The position numbers and the translations under genes are program-made. A stretch of 64,000 nt of DNA. Origin: Chlorokybus atmophyticus (Eukaryota > Streptophyta > Chlorokybophyceae > Chlorokybales > Chlorokybaceae). Where the stretch lies: positions 579,131 through 643,130 of the forward strand of contig RHPI01002368.1 in the NCBI GenBank assembly GCA_009103225.1. Direction: 5' to 3'. Each line of letters starts with the position of its first letter. The first letter of the stretch is position 1. Shown one piece after another: positions 16,606-29,101 of the stretch. The notes under the pieces were generated by a model. It saw only the letters and a list, made by a program, of their open reading frames with translations. It had not been told where the DNA came from and did no database searches.

Positions 16606-18681
16606 CTCAGTCAACAACCCTCAGAAAGACCTTCACCCGCCCAGGTCGGTCCCGTTGTCCGGTCCCTTGAGAGCAAGTCTCCCGACTGCTGCGCTTGATC
16701 CCCTCCACCATCGTTCTTCCCTCCCCTTTTTGAGGAGGAGGCCCTGCGCTTGCTTTTGCTGCTGGAGCAGCAAACCTATACCAACGACTCAGCAATGAGA
16801 TGGTGCAGTGGTATTGAGGTGCGGGTGCTCGTGCTGATGGACACAGCGTGCATGCGTGTGCACGCGTGTAAGCCTTACAGAATGCAGAATGCAAAGAACA
16901 AAGTGTCTTCTACTTAACACAGGATGGATGCTCGAGTTGAGAACAAGCACAATNACATCGATGTGTACGACCTCGCCGACGTAGGGTTTGTCGTTGCCGG
17001 TTGCCGTGTCTAAGAGTACGTATCTAATGACTGGCTGCACGGCGGTGAGGGTTAATGTCGTATTAAAGAACTGCGTGGCATCATCACCAACACATGGCGA
17101 GGGGGAGGTGACACGGGCGCGGATGGGATACACGCCGGGGGCCAGCCGCAGTTCATTGATGTTGATGGAAGGCTTGGTGGTGTCCGTCGCGTCGTCGAAG
17201 ACGCCGTCGTTGTTCAAGTCCCAATCCATTACGCGCTGGTGGCCACACGCATCCACGCCCGCGCCGCCTGTCAGCCGGGGCCCGGCGCCGTTTGCCACAT
17301 CGCACACGTAAGTGGCCGCCGGTTCATCAATGCTGCAGATGCACACAACAACACTTTCTCAGCAAGTGGCGGAATGTTGCCGTTGGCACACAGCCGTCTC
17401 AAGTATTGGCATGCGTGTGCATGTGCGCGCCCGCGCGCGGGTGTGTGTGTGCGTGCTGCACTCACTATGCAAACGTGCCAAGGGTGGTGCTGCTGGTCGA
17501 GGTGAGTCCAAACCACCACTTGCCCGCCTGCCAAGGAGCGAACAACATGTACGAATGCATGTGATGACACGAGGAGGCCTGCAAACGAGCAACAGAGTGC
17601 ACAACAGTGTATGCTTGCTGCTCACCTGGCCAACATTGGAGAGCTCACCGAACGAGGAGGTGGCGAAAGAGGTGGGCAGCCGAAACCCGCGCACGCCGTC
17701 GCCGAGGTTGAATCCCGCTTGAACTGTGGTGTCTACATGCGCACAAGCATCGCATGTGGTCACGTAATAATGCGTGCGACAGGTGCAGAACCATCCTGTG
17801 ACAAGTTTACCAAGTGTACAACTCAATGCTGAAGCAAACTGCTCACCCAAGATGCCTGAGGATTTCAGCTCCGGGTAGAGCAAGCCCACAAACACGGTGC
17901 CTCTGTTGAAGGCCATCACCGCTTGAAACGTGTTGAGAGGATGGTTGTCGTCGCAACAAAGTTTTACCTGGACAAACCAATTGACGTGAGACTTGCCATC
18001 CATCATCCATCAGCACAACACAAGCGCGCATACACGTGCGATTGCTACTCACATTGATCCATGTGGCGATGAGAGCTGCCTCGGCGTTGAAGCCGGTTGC
18101 GAGTGGTTCGGTCGGGAAGGCGCTGCGCACGTCGCGGGTGATGTTGGCAAGGAGGGCGGTGTCATCACCCACAACCGCGCGGACGCTCATGCCTGTGCAG
18201 TCAGCGCAGTCAACAGTGAGTGGTGACCAGAAAGCCGCCACCATGCTCCATTCAGCTCCGGCAGCGGGGAACACGTTTTCGGCGGGGATGCTGAACCCGC
18301 GTTGGCGGAAGTGCAGAGCGCCTTCTGGGTTGATATATGCTCCGCTCAGGCTGGCAGTACCAAAGACGGGCACGGGATACGGCAGCGGAACAAGAGCATA
18401 GCTGTGCGAGGAGACACACTGTGTGATCTATGGTTGTCTGGCATGGCATGGCATGTGTGTGGCACACCTCTTTGAACTGGAAACAGCACTGACGCTGAAT
18501 GAACCCATCAACTACGAGAGTGGTTGTGCGTGCGAACGTACTCTGTGATGACGTTGTCGGCGTCGAAGGGGTACAAGTCGTCGACGGTCAGGGCGTCCAC
18601 GTGCGAGCAGGCGGGCCCACTCAACAATACCATCACCAGCAGCAGCAGCGACTGAGTGACTTTCATCACTCCGGAAGCCAT
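15732..18681 (-). CDS. Secreted NIDO-domain protein with PKD-like segment, 3' end unresolved
   Basis: Extracellular or cell-surface protein. Exon 1 (18542-18681) starts with MASGVMKVTQ and the hydrophobic SLLLLVMVLLSGPACS signal peptide, then YPFDADNVI. Exons 18053-18401, 17847-17967, 17626-17732 and 17466-17527 form a nidogen-type NIDO domain with NTFQAVMAF, WINV and WWFGL. Exon 17332 down to about 16957 carries WDLNNDGVFDDATD and GVYPIRARVTSP, typical of a PKD fold. Exons 16326-16459, 15972-16212 and 15732-15876 follow with matching phases; several NxT/NxS sites suggest glycosylation. The segment 16600-16920 and the end beyond 15732 could not be resolved. The donor at 15971 (gtcatc) is weak but in phase. 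NIDO proteins are best known from animals. The gene is convergent with spermidine synthase. Confidence 0.72.
16567..16603. repeat. (AG)n microsatellite
   Basis: A perfect AG run of about 37 bp in non-coding sequence of the NIDO gene. Confidence 0.95.
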
Positions 18682-19849
18682 GTCTCCAGCACTGCTAACA
18701 AAGTAGTCAGAAGCTTGTCTTCAGTGGCAGCTAACTCGCCGCTACTGGCGTCAATACAGTACAAGAACGCGCACACACATGTTTTCTGTCTACACACACT
18801 GACGCAAGAACAGAGAGTTGAACGTAACCTACCGGCTAGGATGCTTGCCGCTGCAGCGAGGAGAGAGCCTGCAGCGCAGACGCTTCATTAACTTACCGCT
18901 TGCACAGAGGATGAAATTATGCACTGCCCCTTACACGCGGTTGCTTGTAGGCCGATACTTAGACAGTCTGGCAGATTGATCCTGGCATCTTATATTTTTG
19001 ACGACAACTCCTGTCAGCAGCGCAGGCAGGGTTTCACACAAACACGCAAGGACACATGTCACATCAGTAGCGCCCTAGCGCTCAAGTTCGCATTGCTTGC
19101 AGCGGACCATTTGCATGCTTTGGCGGCAGCCTGCCTCCTTTCCGCCGGCGCCAAGTTCCAAGCAGCACGGACAGAAGGCGCGTGCGCCTCGAAAGGCGTG
19201 ACGTACGTGACGCATGCAGGCTGGTGTTCATGATGATGCCGCCACGCATAACGACGACCGGTAGGTTGTTGCGGCCACTGATGTGGCGGTGTGGATACTA
19301 TTGACAAGTGCGGCCCCACCGTGCATGAAGCTGCAGGCCGCAGTGTCGGGTCACCTGCCAATAAACCTGGGCCAGCAGGTCGCTGCTAGGCCTATGTGTT
19401 TTCGTTTCTCGTGCTATCTGCGAGAGTCAACGTATGCCGGAGGTCAAATGGTGTCGTGATATAGGCTCGCATTTGAGCTACCATGCGGGGTGCATTTGCA
19501 TGTGGAATTGCTTATGGATTGACATCACAATACATTAAAGCAAAGGCTTGTATATAAGCACACAAGACTGCAACGGCGTAGGGAGGGCTGTGCATGGGTC
19601 AACATGTATAATACATTCCATGTGTCGAACAGATGGCACCCGAATACACACATTGAAACGACAACGGTAACAGTGGCGGATTGGTCAGAGGATTAAAAAG
19701 TGGCGACGAGGGAAGTCCATTTGCTGTCCTAGTCCTGGCTGGTGAATGGAGTCGCGGTAATACGACGATTGTGTGCAGGTAATGATAACTACGCATGCAT
19801 GCTTACATGATTGACATGATGGGCTCTTGCGGTAATGATAGAGTCGGTA
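18682..19849. other. Intergenic region upstream of the NIDO gene
   Basis: It should hold the NIDO promoter (minus sense). No exon or recognisable repeat was seen in 18900-19849. Confidence 0.4.
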
Positions 19850-20299
19850 CCTTGTTTACCCGTTCACAGCGCCCCCTGCTACAATTTACCCCCTGTATTT
19901 CTTAGGAGGGCACACTGTTGGGCTATAGGCTATAAGCCCCTTTCTTATACACAGTTCCCCTACGCTATGGGATTACACGTGAATTATAATGGTTTACACT
20001 TGGATTGCCGTTATTGTAAGGAGAGGGGTTGCTACCTCCTCCCTTCAATCCCCTTACCCCAACACCACCATCAGCGACGACGCCGACCACATCGCCGCCG
20101 CCAGGGCAGCTGCTAGAGCAAAACATGCTCTAGCTATGGCGGCCGCTGCGTTAGCAACACCGCCATGCAGCTGATATCGGCATGAGACATGAGTCTGATG
20201 CCGATATAAATGTTACAAAAGTAAGTAACCCTACATTAGTGCCTTAGCACTAGGTTAACGTCCCCATTTAGATTTGATAAATTATATATATTCGTTTAG

Positions 20300-20371
20300 A
20301 CATCTATCCAATCATAAATAAGCGGGGAACCTCTATGGAGGTAGCACTCCGTTACATTCACCCCCACTTAG
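20300..20371 (-). repeat. Start of 3' LTR and polypurine tract of Gypsy A
   Basis: Read on the minus strand, the purine-rich CCTAAGTGGGGGTGAA is followed by TGTAACGGAGTGC, a typical polypurine tract plus LTR start at 20356. The other end of this LTR (somewhere toward 19.85 kb) could not be fixed. Confidence 0.55.
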
Positions 20372-22940
20372 GTTTTAATGTTCACATTGAAGGGTTAGCA
20401 ACGCCCCACTACAAGCACTATGAACAGAAGCAGTGAGAGAACCAGGGCCGAAGCGATAAAGTTGTCTGCCAGCACCCTTTTACCGTCCGCGTGTGGACAC
20501 AGCACTCCAATATCCCCGAAGAATTTCTTGGCAGTTAAGGAGATAGCGTGCGGGCTCCTATGTATTGTGTTCAACACCATACCTATTTCATTTCATCAGA
20601 TAAGACGACGCGCGTCCGCGTCGAAGCTTATAGTGACTCAGGAATGCTTCCATCTCATACTTAAAAGTATCGTCGCCATTTACTGCGATGAAGGTGGGAG
20701 GAGGTTGAACTCGACCGTCACGACGGTACAATTTCAGTACACTCACATAAAACACATTGTGAATCCGTATCAACTTTGGCAAGTCTAAATGATACGCGTC
20801 TGTGCGATTAGATCAATCACTTTAAAAGGGCCTATCAAGCGAGGGAAAACTTGCGGGTACCCACTCCCTTAATAGATATGTTTTTATTACTGAGAAGCAC
20901 TGAACAGCCCACATCGTAGTTGGCCTCTCTACGATGTGCATCAGCTTGGGCTTTTTGTCTGTCTGTTCTGCGCTACGCGCAGACAGTCTTTTACCAGCGC
21001 TAACCTATATTGCATGGCGGAAGCCATCTCGCGCTGCAGGTACGCGAGTTACATCAGTTGCGGGCAGCTTCATGTTTGCAGGGTTCCATGGATGCACTCC
21101 GTAATCCAAGAAAACCGGAGTTTTTTGCACACTCTCTTGCCATGCATGATTGATTGCAAACTCAGCCATTGGGAGATGGACATCGCAATCACTGTGGTTT
21201 GGACTTACAAAATGCCGGATGGTGTCCTCAAACATTTAATTGGCGCATTTGGTCTGACCATCCGTCTGCGGATGGTCAGCTGTGCTCGTGTTGTGTTGAA
21301 TCTATACGAAGCTGCAGCGATTGCCAAAGATGAGCCACAAATTGCGGATCACAATCATAAACAAAGTTGCAAGACAAGCCATGCAACTGGAACACATGCG
21401 CGACAAAACCATCGCTAGCTCACGGGAGCGTATCTCCGTGTGACAAGAGACAATGAGAACCATGTTTGTTAAACGATTATCAAAACTACAACCGTAGTGT
21501 GATCTAAAGGTGTCTCTAGGAGCTCAGTAATCAGGTCTATACTCACACTTTCCCATTTGCCATCAGGAGCAGGTAATAGTCGCAGCAACTCAGCGGGATT
21601 CTGACGTAGCGGCTTGTCACGTTGACATTTGTCACACGTGTATACATGAAGCATTACGTCAAGCGACAACGATGGTCACTAATATAACTGTTGCGCTGCC
21701 TTAACAGTCTTGCGACTATCAAAGTGCCCAGCGTATGGTGGATCATGTACATCAGCTATGCATTTTGCACGCAACCTGGCATGGTTAGGTATCACCAAGC
21801 TGGTGCCTACTTATAAGAAGTTGTCTTGTTTGCCAAGCTTTTGCACGTTCTCTTCTAAAGAGAACTATAGGTCTGAAGCATACTCTTACACAATTTGTAC
21901 AAGCTATTGAATAGCTTATATAAATTCATCATGAAAGACAATATACCATGCGTCGCAAGCAATTCAATTGTCCGTGCAAGTTGCACGCATAGCTGCTAAC
22001 AATGATGGACAGCGACATCGAGGATCAGCAACATTGGTTTGCCTACCTGATACACCCACTCCAACGTAACAAAGACAGACACTCATTTAAGCCAGCTTGT
22101 CTACATAACAAGTTATGCTGTGTCGAGAAATACACCAACGTGTCATGATCAATCACCACTGTGAACTAAACTCCCTCTCAGTAACATCGCCATGTTTCCT
22201 GAGCATGTTCCATACCAAGCAACTCTTGCTTAGTGGGAGTGTAGTTCACCTCTGATGGAATGAACTTCATACTCTCATAAGCACACGATCTGCTATCTTG
22301 CAACAAAATTGCATCACACCCAAGAGTGGATCCATCACTGAGCACAATGAAATGCTTATTCCAGTTTGGCAATGCAAACAATGGAGCTGAAGTAAAAGCA
22401 AGCTTCACTTGTTGCATAGCAGCTTCTTACTTTGCCGTCCAAGAAAATGGGGCATCCTTTTGTTACAGTTTTATTAAGGGCACCACAATTGTGGAGTACC
22501 CCGTCATAAACTTGTGAAAATAGTTGCCAATGCCCAAAACAATTGCAGCTGATGGATAGTCTTTGGTTGAGGCCAATCTTGTACAACTTGCACTTTGCGA
22601 GGGTCAGGTTCAAAAACCGCACCGCTCACAATGTGCCCCAAGAATGGCAACTCCGTTTTTTAAATCTCACTCTTTGCAAGGTTGGCAAACATATGTGTGC
22701 GCAGCAAGGCAAACACCACTTCAAAGTGCTGCTTACGCTTTCATTCCTTGGTTGTATTGAAGGGAATTATCATTCAAGAAAACCATAGTATACTTGTCAT
22801 ATATATGTTGCACAAAAACCTTATTCGCTTCGTTCCAAAAGCTATTGTGTAGACATAAAAAAGATGAATCCAGATCTGATGGTACCCACTTGACAAGTCC
22901 AACGTATTTTCCGACAGTTTATTAAACACATCATCAATCC
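20372..22940 (-). pseudogene. Gypsy A pol fragment: RT end, RNase H, integrase, chromodomain
   Basis: Decayed Ty3/gypsy chromovirus. In minus-strand order: RT (22774-22940: RIDDVFNKLS, LDLSSGYHQI), RNase H (22178-22417: FIVLSDGS, VNYTPTKQELLGMEHA), integrase zinc-binding and core start (21469-21669: CDKCQRDKP, SIDLITELLET), distal integrase (21005-21235: FAINHAWQES, DYGVHPWNP) and the C-terminal region plus chromodomain (20588-20782: HNVFYVSVLKLY). Many frameshifts and stops are present. Two stops in the chromodomain tail replace expected Trp codons (TGG to TGA or TAG). At 22941 the RT is cut by Gypsy B and resumes at 29102. Confidence 0.85.
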
Positions 22941-23599
22941 TGTAACAGTCGAGGCCAAGTTTCACAATTTCATGACCTTTTTTTGCCCATCGAGCACCGC
23001 GTTTTTATGACTTGTGGCAGATATCGGCGAATTATGAGTCTGCCGCGGATATCGACCGGGGGCTCAGTACGAGTCCGGAAGATGCCAGAAAACGGAGGGC
23101 TAGTCGAGAAGGGCTCGACCAGATTTCTGGAAGGGCCTTGCGCCAAGTAACTTGACCATAAGAGCACCTGATCAGGAGATCTTTAGTGCGTAAGAAAGGT
23201 GTAGAAGTATAATACAAGGTTCTGCAATAACAATGTAGCAACTAGTTTTGTGTTGCACGGGAATCGTTTAGACATTAGCATGTGCAGACTGGTAGGTATA
23301 ACATCGACATTCTGCAATGTGCAACACAACATTTAGCTCCCTAATTTCTGGTGTGCAAGCTTGGTGGTGGTTCGCAGGAGTTGCTAGCGTGTGTCCACTA
23401 GTGTGTGCTTGCTTGTGTGACGATCCAAGGCGCTACACAAGCCGGTGTGTAGCTTCGAGCGCATGCGCGTGCGTACGCGAGTTGCGGGGCGCGCGTGTGC
23501 TTGGCAGAGGGGGCAAGGTTCCGGTGTAAATACCGTGTCGTGGTGAGAGGGTTGTTGATTGGACCAACTCACAGGTGACAAGGCACGAGCACCGTCACA
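22941..23599 (+). repeat. Gypsy B 5' LTR
   Basis: About 659 bp, from TGTAACAG to a GCACCGTCA(CA) end. It shares its full length with 28436-29101, including the TGCGCGTGCGTACG tract, with scattered substitutions. Confidence 0.85.
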
Positions 23600-23694
23600 G
23601 CCGGTATCGGAGCACGGTTTACGAAGGTGAGAGACGAAGTGTGTGGGCGTTCACACTTTTCATTCGAAAGTGGAGTGTAGTGTGTTAGTGGTGA

Positions 23695-26600
23695 TGCAGG
23701 ATGCTCGCATGGAAGAGCTTCAAGCTACCATCTTAGCATTGAGGGAAGAGCTTCATCACACTTAAGCGGCGGCACAAGCACAACGCGAGGCATATGAGCA
23801 TGCAATGGCGCGTGTACAAGTTCCCATGGCATCAAGCTCGCGCGTGCATGTGAAGGTGCCAAAGCCCAAGCCATTCAAGGGTCAACGTGATGGAGATGCA
23901 GTAAACGAATGGATTTCTTCGGTATCGTCTTGGTTGAAGCTCACGGAAGTGCTCACGCATTTGCACATGGAGGCTGCATCGACATTGCTTGAAGGTGCAG
24001 CACTTGTATGGTGGAGCCATTGTGGTACGCGTGTTGCAAGTGAAATGGCGCTACCATTGACCACCATGGAAGAGTTGGCTTTGGAGATTAGGCCCCAGTT
24101 TGTTCCCGTGGAGAGTGTAAAGGCCGCACGCGATAAAAATTGCGACCCTTGTGCAAACGGGGTCGGCGACGGCGTACACGGCTACGTTTCAGCGTTTGGT
24201 GTTGTCCATACCCAACATGACCGAGGAAGAGCAGTTGGACATGTACACACATGGTTTGAAACCTTTAGGATGCCAAGAAGTGGAGCTACGGGACCTTAAA
24301 ACTTTTGCGGAAGCTATACGCATCGCGGAGCGTCTCGATGCGTTGGACTTCAAGTCTTCTGCAGCGAACGCCGACTGGAGGCGTGGGAGCAAGCAAGAGC
24401 GTGGTGATCAGCCTAGGGGAAGCTTTCAACATGCATGGACACGAAGGGAACCAAGTTCACAACTTGCAAAGGAAAGTAGAGCTAATTTGGGACCATCACC
24501 AATGGAGGTGGGTGCCGTACACACGCGTAATGGCGTGGTAAAGCATGGTGGACGTGGTGAGGCAAGTAGCAGCGTGCGCAAGTGTTACGTGTGCAGTTTG
24601 ACAAAACATTTGGCGTTCAATTGCTTGAAGCAGCGCACGCAAACGTCTGCATCAGCTTGCAATACATATCGCGCACGACGCATCAACGTAATGAAGGAAG
24701 ATGGCGTGGAGGATTAGGGAAACTACTCCCCCTAGTGGGTAAGGAGGCTATTGCTGGGGATGAGGGGGAGCCTCACGCACAAATGAAGAGTGTGACATCG
24801 CAACCAAGGAAGAAAATGGAGGTGGCTATGAACACCCATGGTGGTAAGTTATGCAAGCGAGGAGGCAACAAAGTACGTTGGGATTCTAGCACGCACTTCC
24901 GATGACCGAGGACAATGGAGGGAGTGCAACCTTATGGTTGATAGTGGAGCAAACAGCAACTTCATGAGTGAGGAGGTTGCACGGCGCCACGATTGGCTTT
25001 TACCATTACGAGGAGGAGAAGTGAAACTCGCTGGAGAACCACCCTCTGAATATTGGTGCTGCGTTTTTAACCAAGGAGTTGTGTGTTCACATGGGGAAGT
25101 TGAAAGAGAATAAGCGTTTCTGCTGCATCATCGTACGGAACGGGTTTAATGGAATTCTGAGACCACCGTGGCTGTGGCAACGTAAACCACCTATCGATTG
25201 GAGGAAGCGTGTGCTCACCATTAAGGGAAACAATGGAGAATCCATTCAAGGTCTACGCGCGTGCTCCATCGAAGTGGAAGACCACTTTTGCAAGGAAAGC
25301 AAGAAGGGCTTTGTAAAAGCTGCGTCGGACGTCGCTAAGGCAAGTATGCGCACGTGTGATGAGCACCTGCAAGGGGATACAAGCACCGGAAAGGCACGGC
25401 ACGCGCAATCAGGTGGGATTAGCATTGCTCAAGTTTCCTATGTGCAATTGAGGAGGTTGCTATCCCCACAAAAAGTGTAGGCTGCATGGTTGTGCGTGGT
25501 GCATGAAACCACAACAAAATCAGCACCGAAGCTGAGTGACTGCACTGAAACACCCACGGTGGACATCGAGGTGTGCAAGCTTGTTCATGACTACTAAGAT
25601 ATCATGGTGGACGGACTTCCAGCTGGTCTACCACCCTCACAGAGCGTTGATCACCGTGTGGAGTTGATTGAGGACGTGCACAAGCCACCCTACAGGCCTG
25701 TATACAAGTTGTCACCTTTGGGGTTGGAGGAGGCCGAAAAGCAGAGAGCGGATTTTCTAAAGAGAGGTTACATCCGGCTAAGTAAGTCACCTTATTTTGC
25801 ACTAATACTGTTCGTGCGAAAGAAGAACGGGAGCCTGCGTATGTGCATTAACTACCGAGCGCTCAACACCATCACAAAGAAGAAACTGCTTTCCACTACC
25901 GCGTATTAACGAGTTGCTGGAGCAGCTACAAGGTGTGCACTACTTTACCACACTTGATCTGCTGGAGGTTATCATAAGATCCGCATCGCATTTGAGGACG
26001 TGGAGAAGATAACGTTCAACATGCGCTATGTACATTATCAGTGGTTAGCGATGTCGTTTGGGCTTACGAACGCGCCAGCGTTATTTCAGACATTGATAAA
26101 CAGCGTTTTTGCTGACTTGCTAGGTAAGGGAGTCCTCATGTACCTCGATGACATCTGAGTGTGTTTGAAGACGAGGGACGGGCATGTGAGTCTTTTACGG
26201 CGCGTGTTGCAGCATTTATGCGAGCACAAGTTGTACGCTCAGCTACAGCAATGCAAGTTTCTGCTACGCGAGGTGGAGTACTTTGGCCACATTGTGTCAC
26301 ACGAAGGGATCAGGCCGGACCCCAATAAAGTGCAAGTGGTGCGCGAATAGTCTGCCTCAACCAATGTGAAGGAGGTAATGTCGTTCTTAGGCCTTGCGGG
26401 GTATCATCGCAAGTTTATCATGGAATTTTCGCGCATTGCGACCCCTTTGATCACCCTACTCAAGAAAGGGAAGTCTTGAAGCTGGTCTACAAAAGAAGAG
26501 CATGCATTTGCTGCGTTCAAGAAGGCGTTGACATAGGCACCCGTCGTGGCTCACCCCGACATGGACAAACCCTTCATGTTAGCTTGTGACGCATTGGACA

Positions 26601-28430
26601 CAGCTGTGGGAGATGTGTTACACCAAGACCAAGGCATGGGTCTTCAACCTATAGCATTCTTTGGTAAGCAACTGAGTGGAGCAGAGCTAAACTACCCTGT
26701 GCACGAGAAGGAGCTATTGGCGCAAGTGATGGCACTGCGACAATGGTGATGCTTTCTCGAGGGCAAAAGGTTCGTGCTGGAGACGGATCGTTCCCCATTG
26801 AGGTACTTACAAACACAACCACATCTGAGCCGGAGACAAGCGCCGTAGTTGGAGTTCTCTCAACTTTTTAATTTTAAGATCAAGTACAAGCCCGATACAT
26901 TTAATAGTGTGGCCGACGCGCTAAGCTGGTTGAATTTGATTGAAGCACTTGCTCAAGTGCAACCGGAGTGGGCCGACTAGATCCAACAAATGCTTTGCGA
27001 AGACCCATAAGGTAGGAGAGTCTTGCGGTCCATGCGGAGCACAGCAACGGACACAAGTGGACATTGGACAAAGCAAGACGGCCTACTATGGCATGATGGC
27101 CGCTTGTACATCTCCAATGTTCCACATATTGCGTTCAACTTTTAAAGAAAGCTCATGACGTACCCATTGCTGGCCACCAACGAGTGGAGAGGACGTTGGC
27201 AAGCCTGAGACAACGCTTTTATTGGCGGGAGATGCATCGCGATGTACGCGACTATGTGGTGTTGCGCGACGCATGTAAAAGGGTGAAAGCAAGCAACCAA
27301 AAGCCAGGTGGGTTGCTACAACCTCTTCCCGTGCCATTGTCCAAGTGGGAGCAAGTTGCTATGGACTTTATTACGGGGCTGCAGAAGACAACAGAAGGGT
27401 ACGACGCAATACCCGTGTTCAAAGATAAAACCAGCAAAATGGTACGCTTGGCACCGTGTTGTAAGTCTTGCACGGCACCAGAGGCAGCAAGCTTGTTTAT
27501 GAAGCATGTCTTTCGTTCCCACGGACCACCACGAAGCATTGTGAGCCATTGTGATCCCCGCTTCACACGTAAGTTTTGGGAGGCGCTGCATAGTACACTG
27601 GTACTACCTTATAGTTTGGATTGGCTTTCCACCCGCAAATTGATGGCGAAATGGAGCGAGCCAACCGTGTAATTAAAACATGTTACGCTGCTACGTGAAT
27701 GCACAGCAAGACAATTGGGCGTTGCTGGAAGTGGTGGAATTTGCCATCATCAAGCACACCAATGCAAGCACGGGTGTCACCCCCTTTCTCATGTACTACG
27801 GCCAACACCCGCTGACACCACTGGCGGCGTGGACACCGCGACAAAGTGGCGTTGAGTGGAAGCAGTAAGCTACTTTCTCACAACGTGTGCGGACATTAAC
27901 AAGGCAGCAAGAGAGGCGCTGTTGGTGGCACAAAATAGGCAAAAACAGTACGCAGACGCGCATCGCTGACATGTCACGTTTTGAGAAGGCGACATGGTAC
28001 TGCTTTTTGCAAGGAACTTACAGGTGCGAGTTGAAGTTCGCAAGTTAAGTGAGCGCTGGCTTGGGCCATTTCAAGTCACCAAAGTGGTTTTGGATGTGGC
28101 GTACAAGTTGCAACTGCCCGACTTTATGCACAACCACCCTGTCTTTCACATATCCCTGCTGAAATTATATGAAGGAGAGCCACCATTGCGTCCACCGCCT
28201 GAGTTGGCTACGAAAGGTCATATGGAATACGAAGTGGATGACATATTGGGTGAGAAGATGGTGCGCAACGTGCGCAAATATTTAGTGAAGTGGAAAGGCT
28301 ACCCGATGCATGAAGCCACTTGAGAACCGGAGGAGCACTTGGCATATGCACAACATATCTTGCAACAGTATTTGCAACGACGACCAGAGAATCCCCGAGA
28401 GCTTCGAGGACGAAGCTCACATAGGGGGGG
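23695..28430 (+). pseudogene. Gypsy B gag-pol, interrupted by many stops
   Basis: Gag (about 23695-24720) ends in a CCHC knuckle, CYVCSLTKHLAFNC. Protease is near 24930 (LMVDSGANSNFM). RT (25600-26450) contains LRMCINYRALN, frameshifts and YLDDI. RNase H is at 26540-26920 (FMLACDALDTAVG). Integrase spans 27130-27900. The C-terminus (28100-28400) has HPVFHISLLKLY and a chromodomain (YEVDDILG, YLVKWKGYP). Seven stops share one frame between 26156 and 26980 (26156 TGA, 26348 TAG, 26477 TGA, 26534 TAG, 26747 TGA, 26846 TAG, 26978 TAG), and a further TGA at 28321 replaces a conserved Trp. Nearly all sit where the family has Trp, Gln or Arg, so single transitions explain them. Confidence 0.88.
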
Positions 28431-28435
28431 AGGAG

Positions 28436-29101
28436 TGTAACAGTCGAGGCCAAGTTTTGTGATTTTAAGACCTTTATTGGCCCATCGAGCACCCGTTGTC
28501 ATGACTTGTGACAAATAGCGGCGACTTATGAGTCTGCCGTGGATATCGACCGGGGCCCCATGACCAGTTTGGAAGGTGCCAGAAAACGGAGGGGCCATTC
28601 GAGAAGGGCTCGACCAGATTATTAGAAGGGCCTGGCGCCAAGTAGTATAACTTGACCGTATGAGCACCTAATCAGAAGATCTTTGGTGTGTAAGAAAGGT
28701 GTAGAAGTATTATTACAGGGTTCTGTAATAACATCTTAGCATCTAGTTTGTGTAGCACGGGAATCGTCTAGACAGTGGCATGTGCAGACTGGTAGGTATA
28801 AAATCGACATTCTACTATGCGCAATACAACCTTTAGCTCCCTAGTTTCTGGTGTGCAAGCTTGGTGGTGGTTAACAGGGGTTGCTAGCGTGTGTCCACTG
28901 GTGTGTGCTTGCTTGTGTGACGATCCAAGGCGCTACACAAGCCGGTGTGTAGCTTCGAGGGCATGCGCGTGCGTACGTGAGTGGCGGGGCGCGCGTGTGT
29001 GCTTGGCAGAGGGGGCAAGGTTCCGGTGTGAATACCGTGTCTTGGTTGGAGGGTTGTTGATTGGACCAACTCACAAGTGACAAGGCACGAGCACCGTCAT
29101 G
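28436..29101 (+). repeat. Gypsy B 3' LTR
   Basis: About 666 bp, from TGTAACAGTCGAGG to GCACCGTCA(TG). It is preceded by the polypurine tract and followed by Gypsy A RT sequence on the opposite strand. Confidence 0.85.

Larger units (their letters stand above)
22941..29101 (+). mobile_element. Gypsy B, Ty3/gypsy chromovirus with both LTRs, decayed
   Basis: 5' LTR 22941-23599 and 3' LTR 28436-29101 both start TGTAACAGTCGAGGCC and are clearly related. A tRNA-iMet-like primer-binding site (CGGTATCGGAGC) follows the 5' LTR. The polypurine tract ATAGGGGGGGAGGAG immediately precedes the 3' LTR. The insertion splits the RT of Gypsy A. The flanking 5-mers AATCC (left) and ATTCC (right) fit a target-site duplication with one mismatch. 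Confidence 0.88.
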
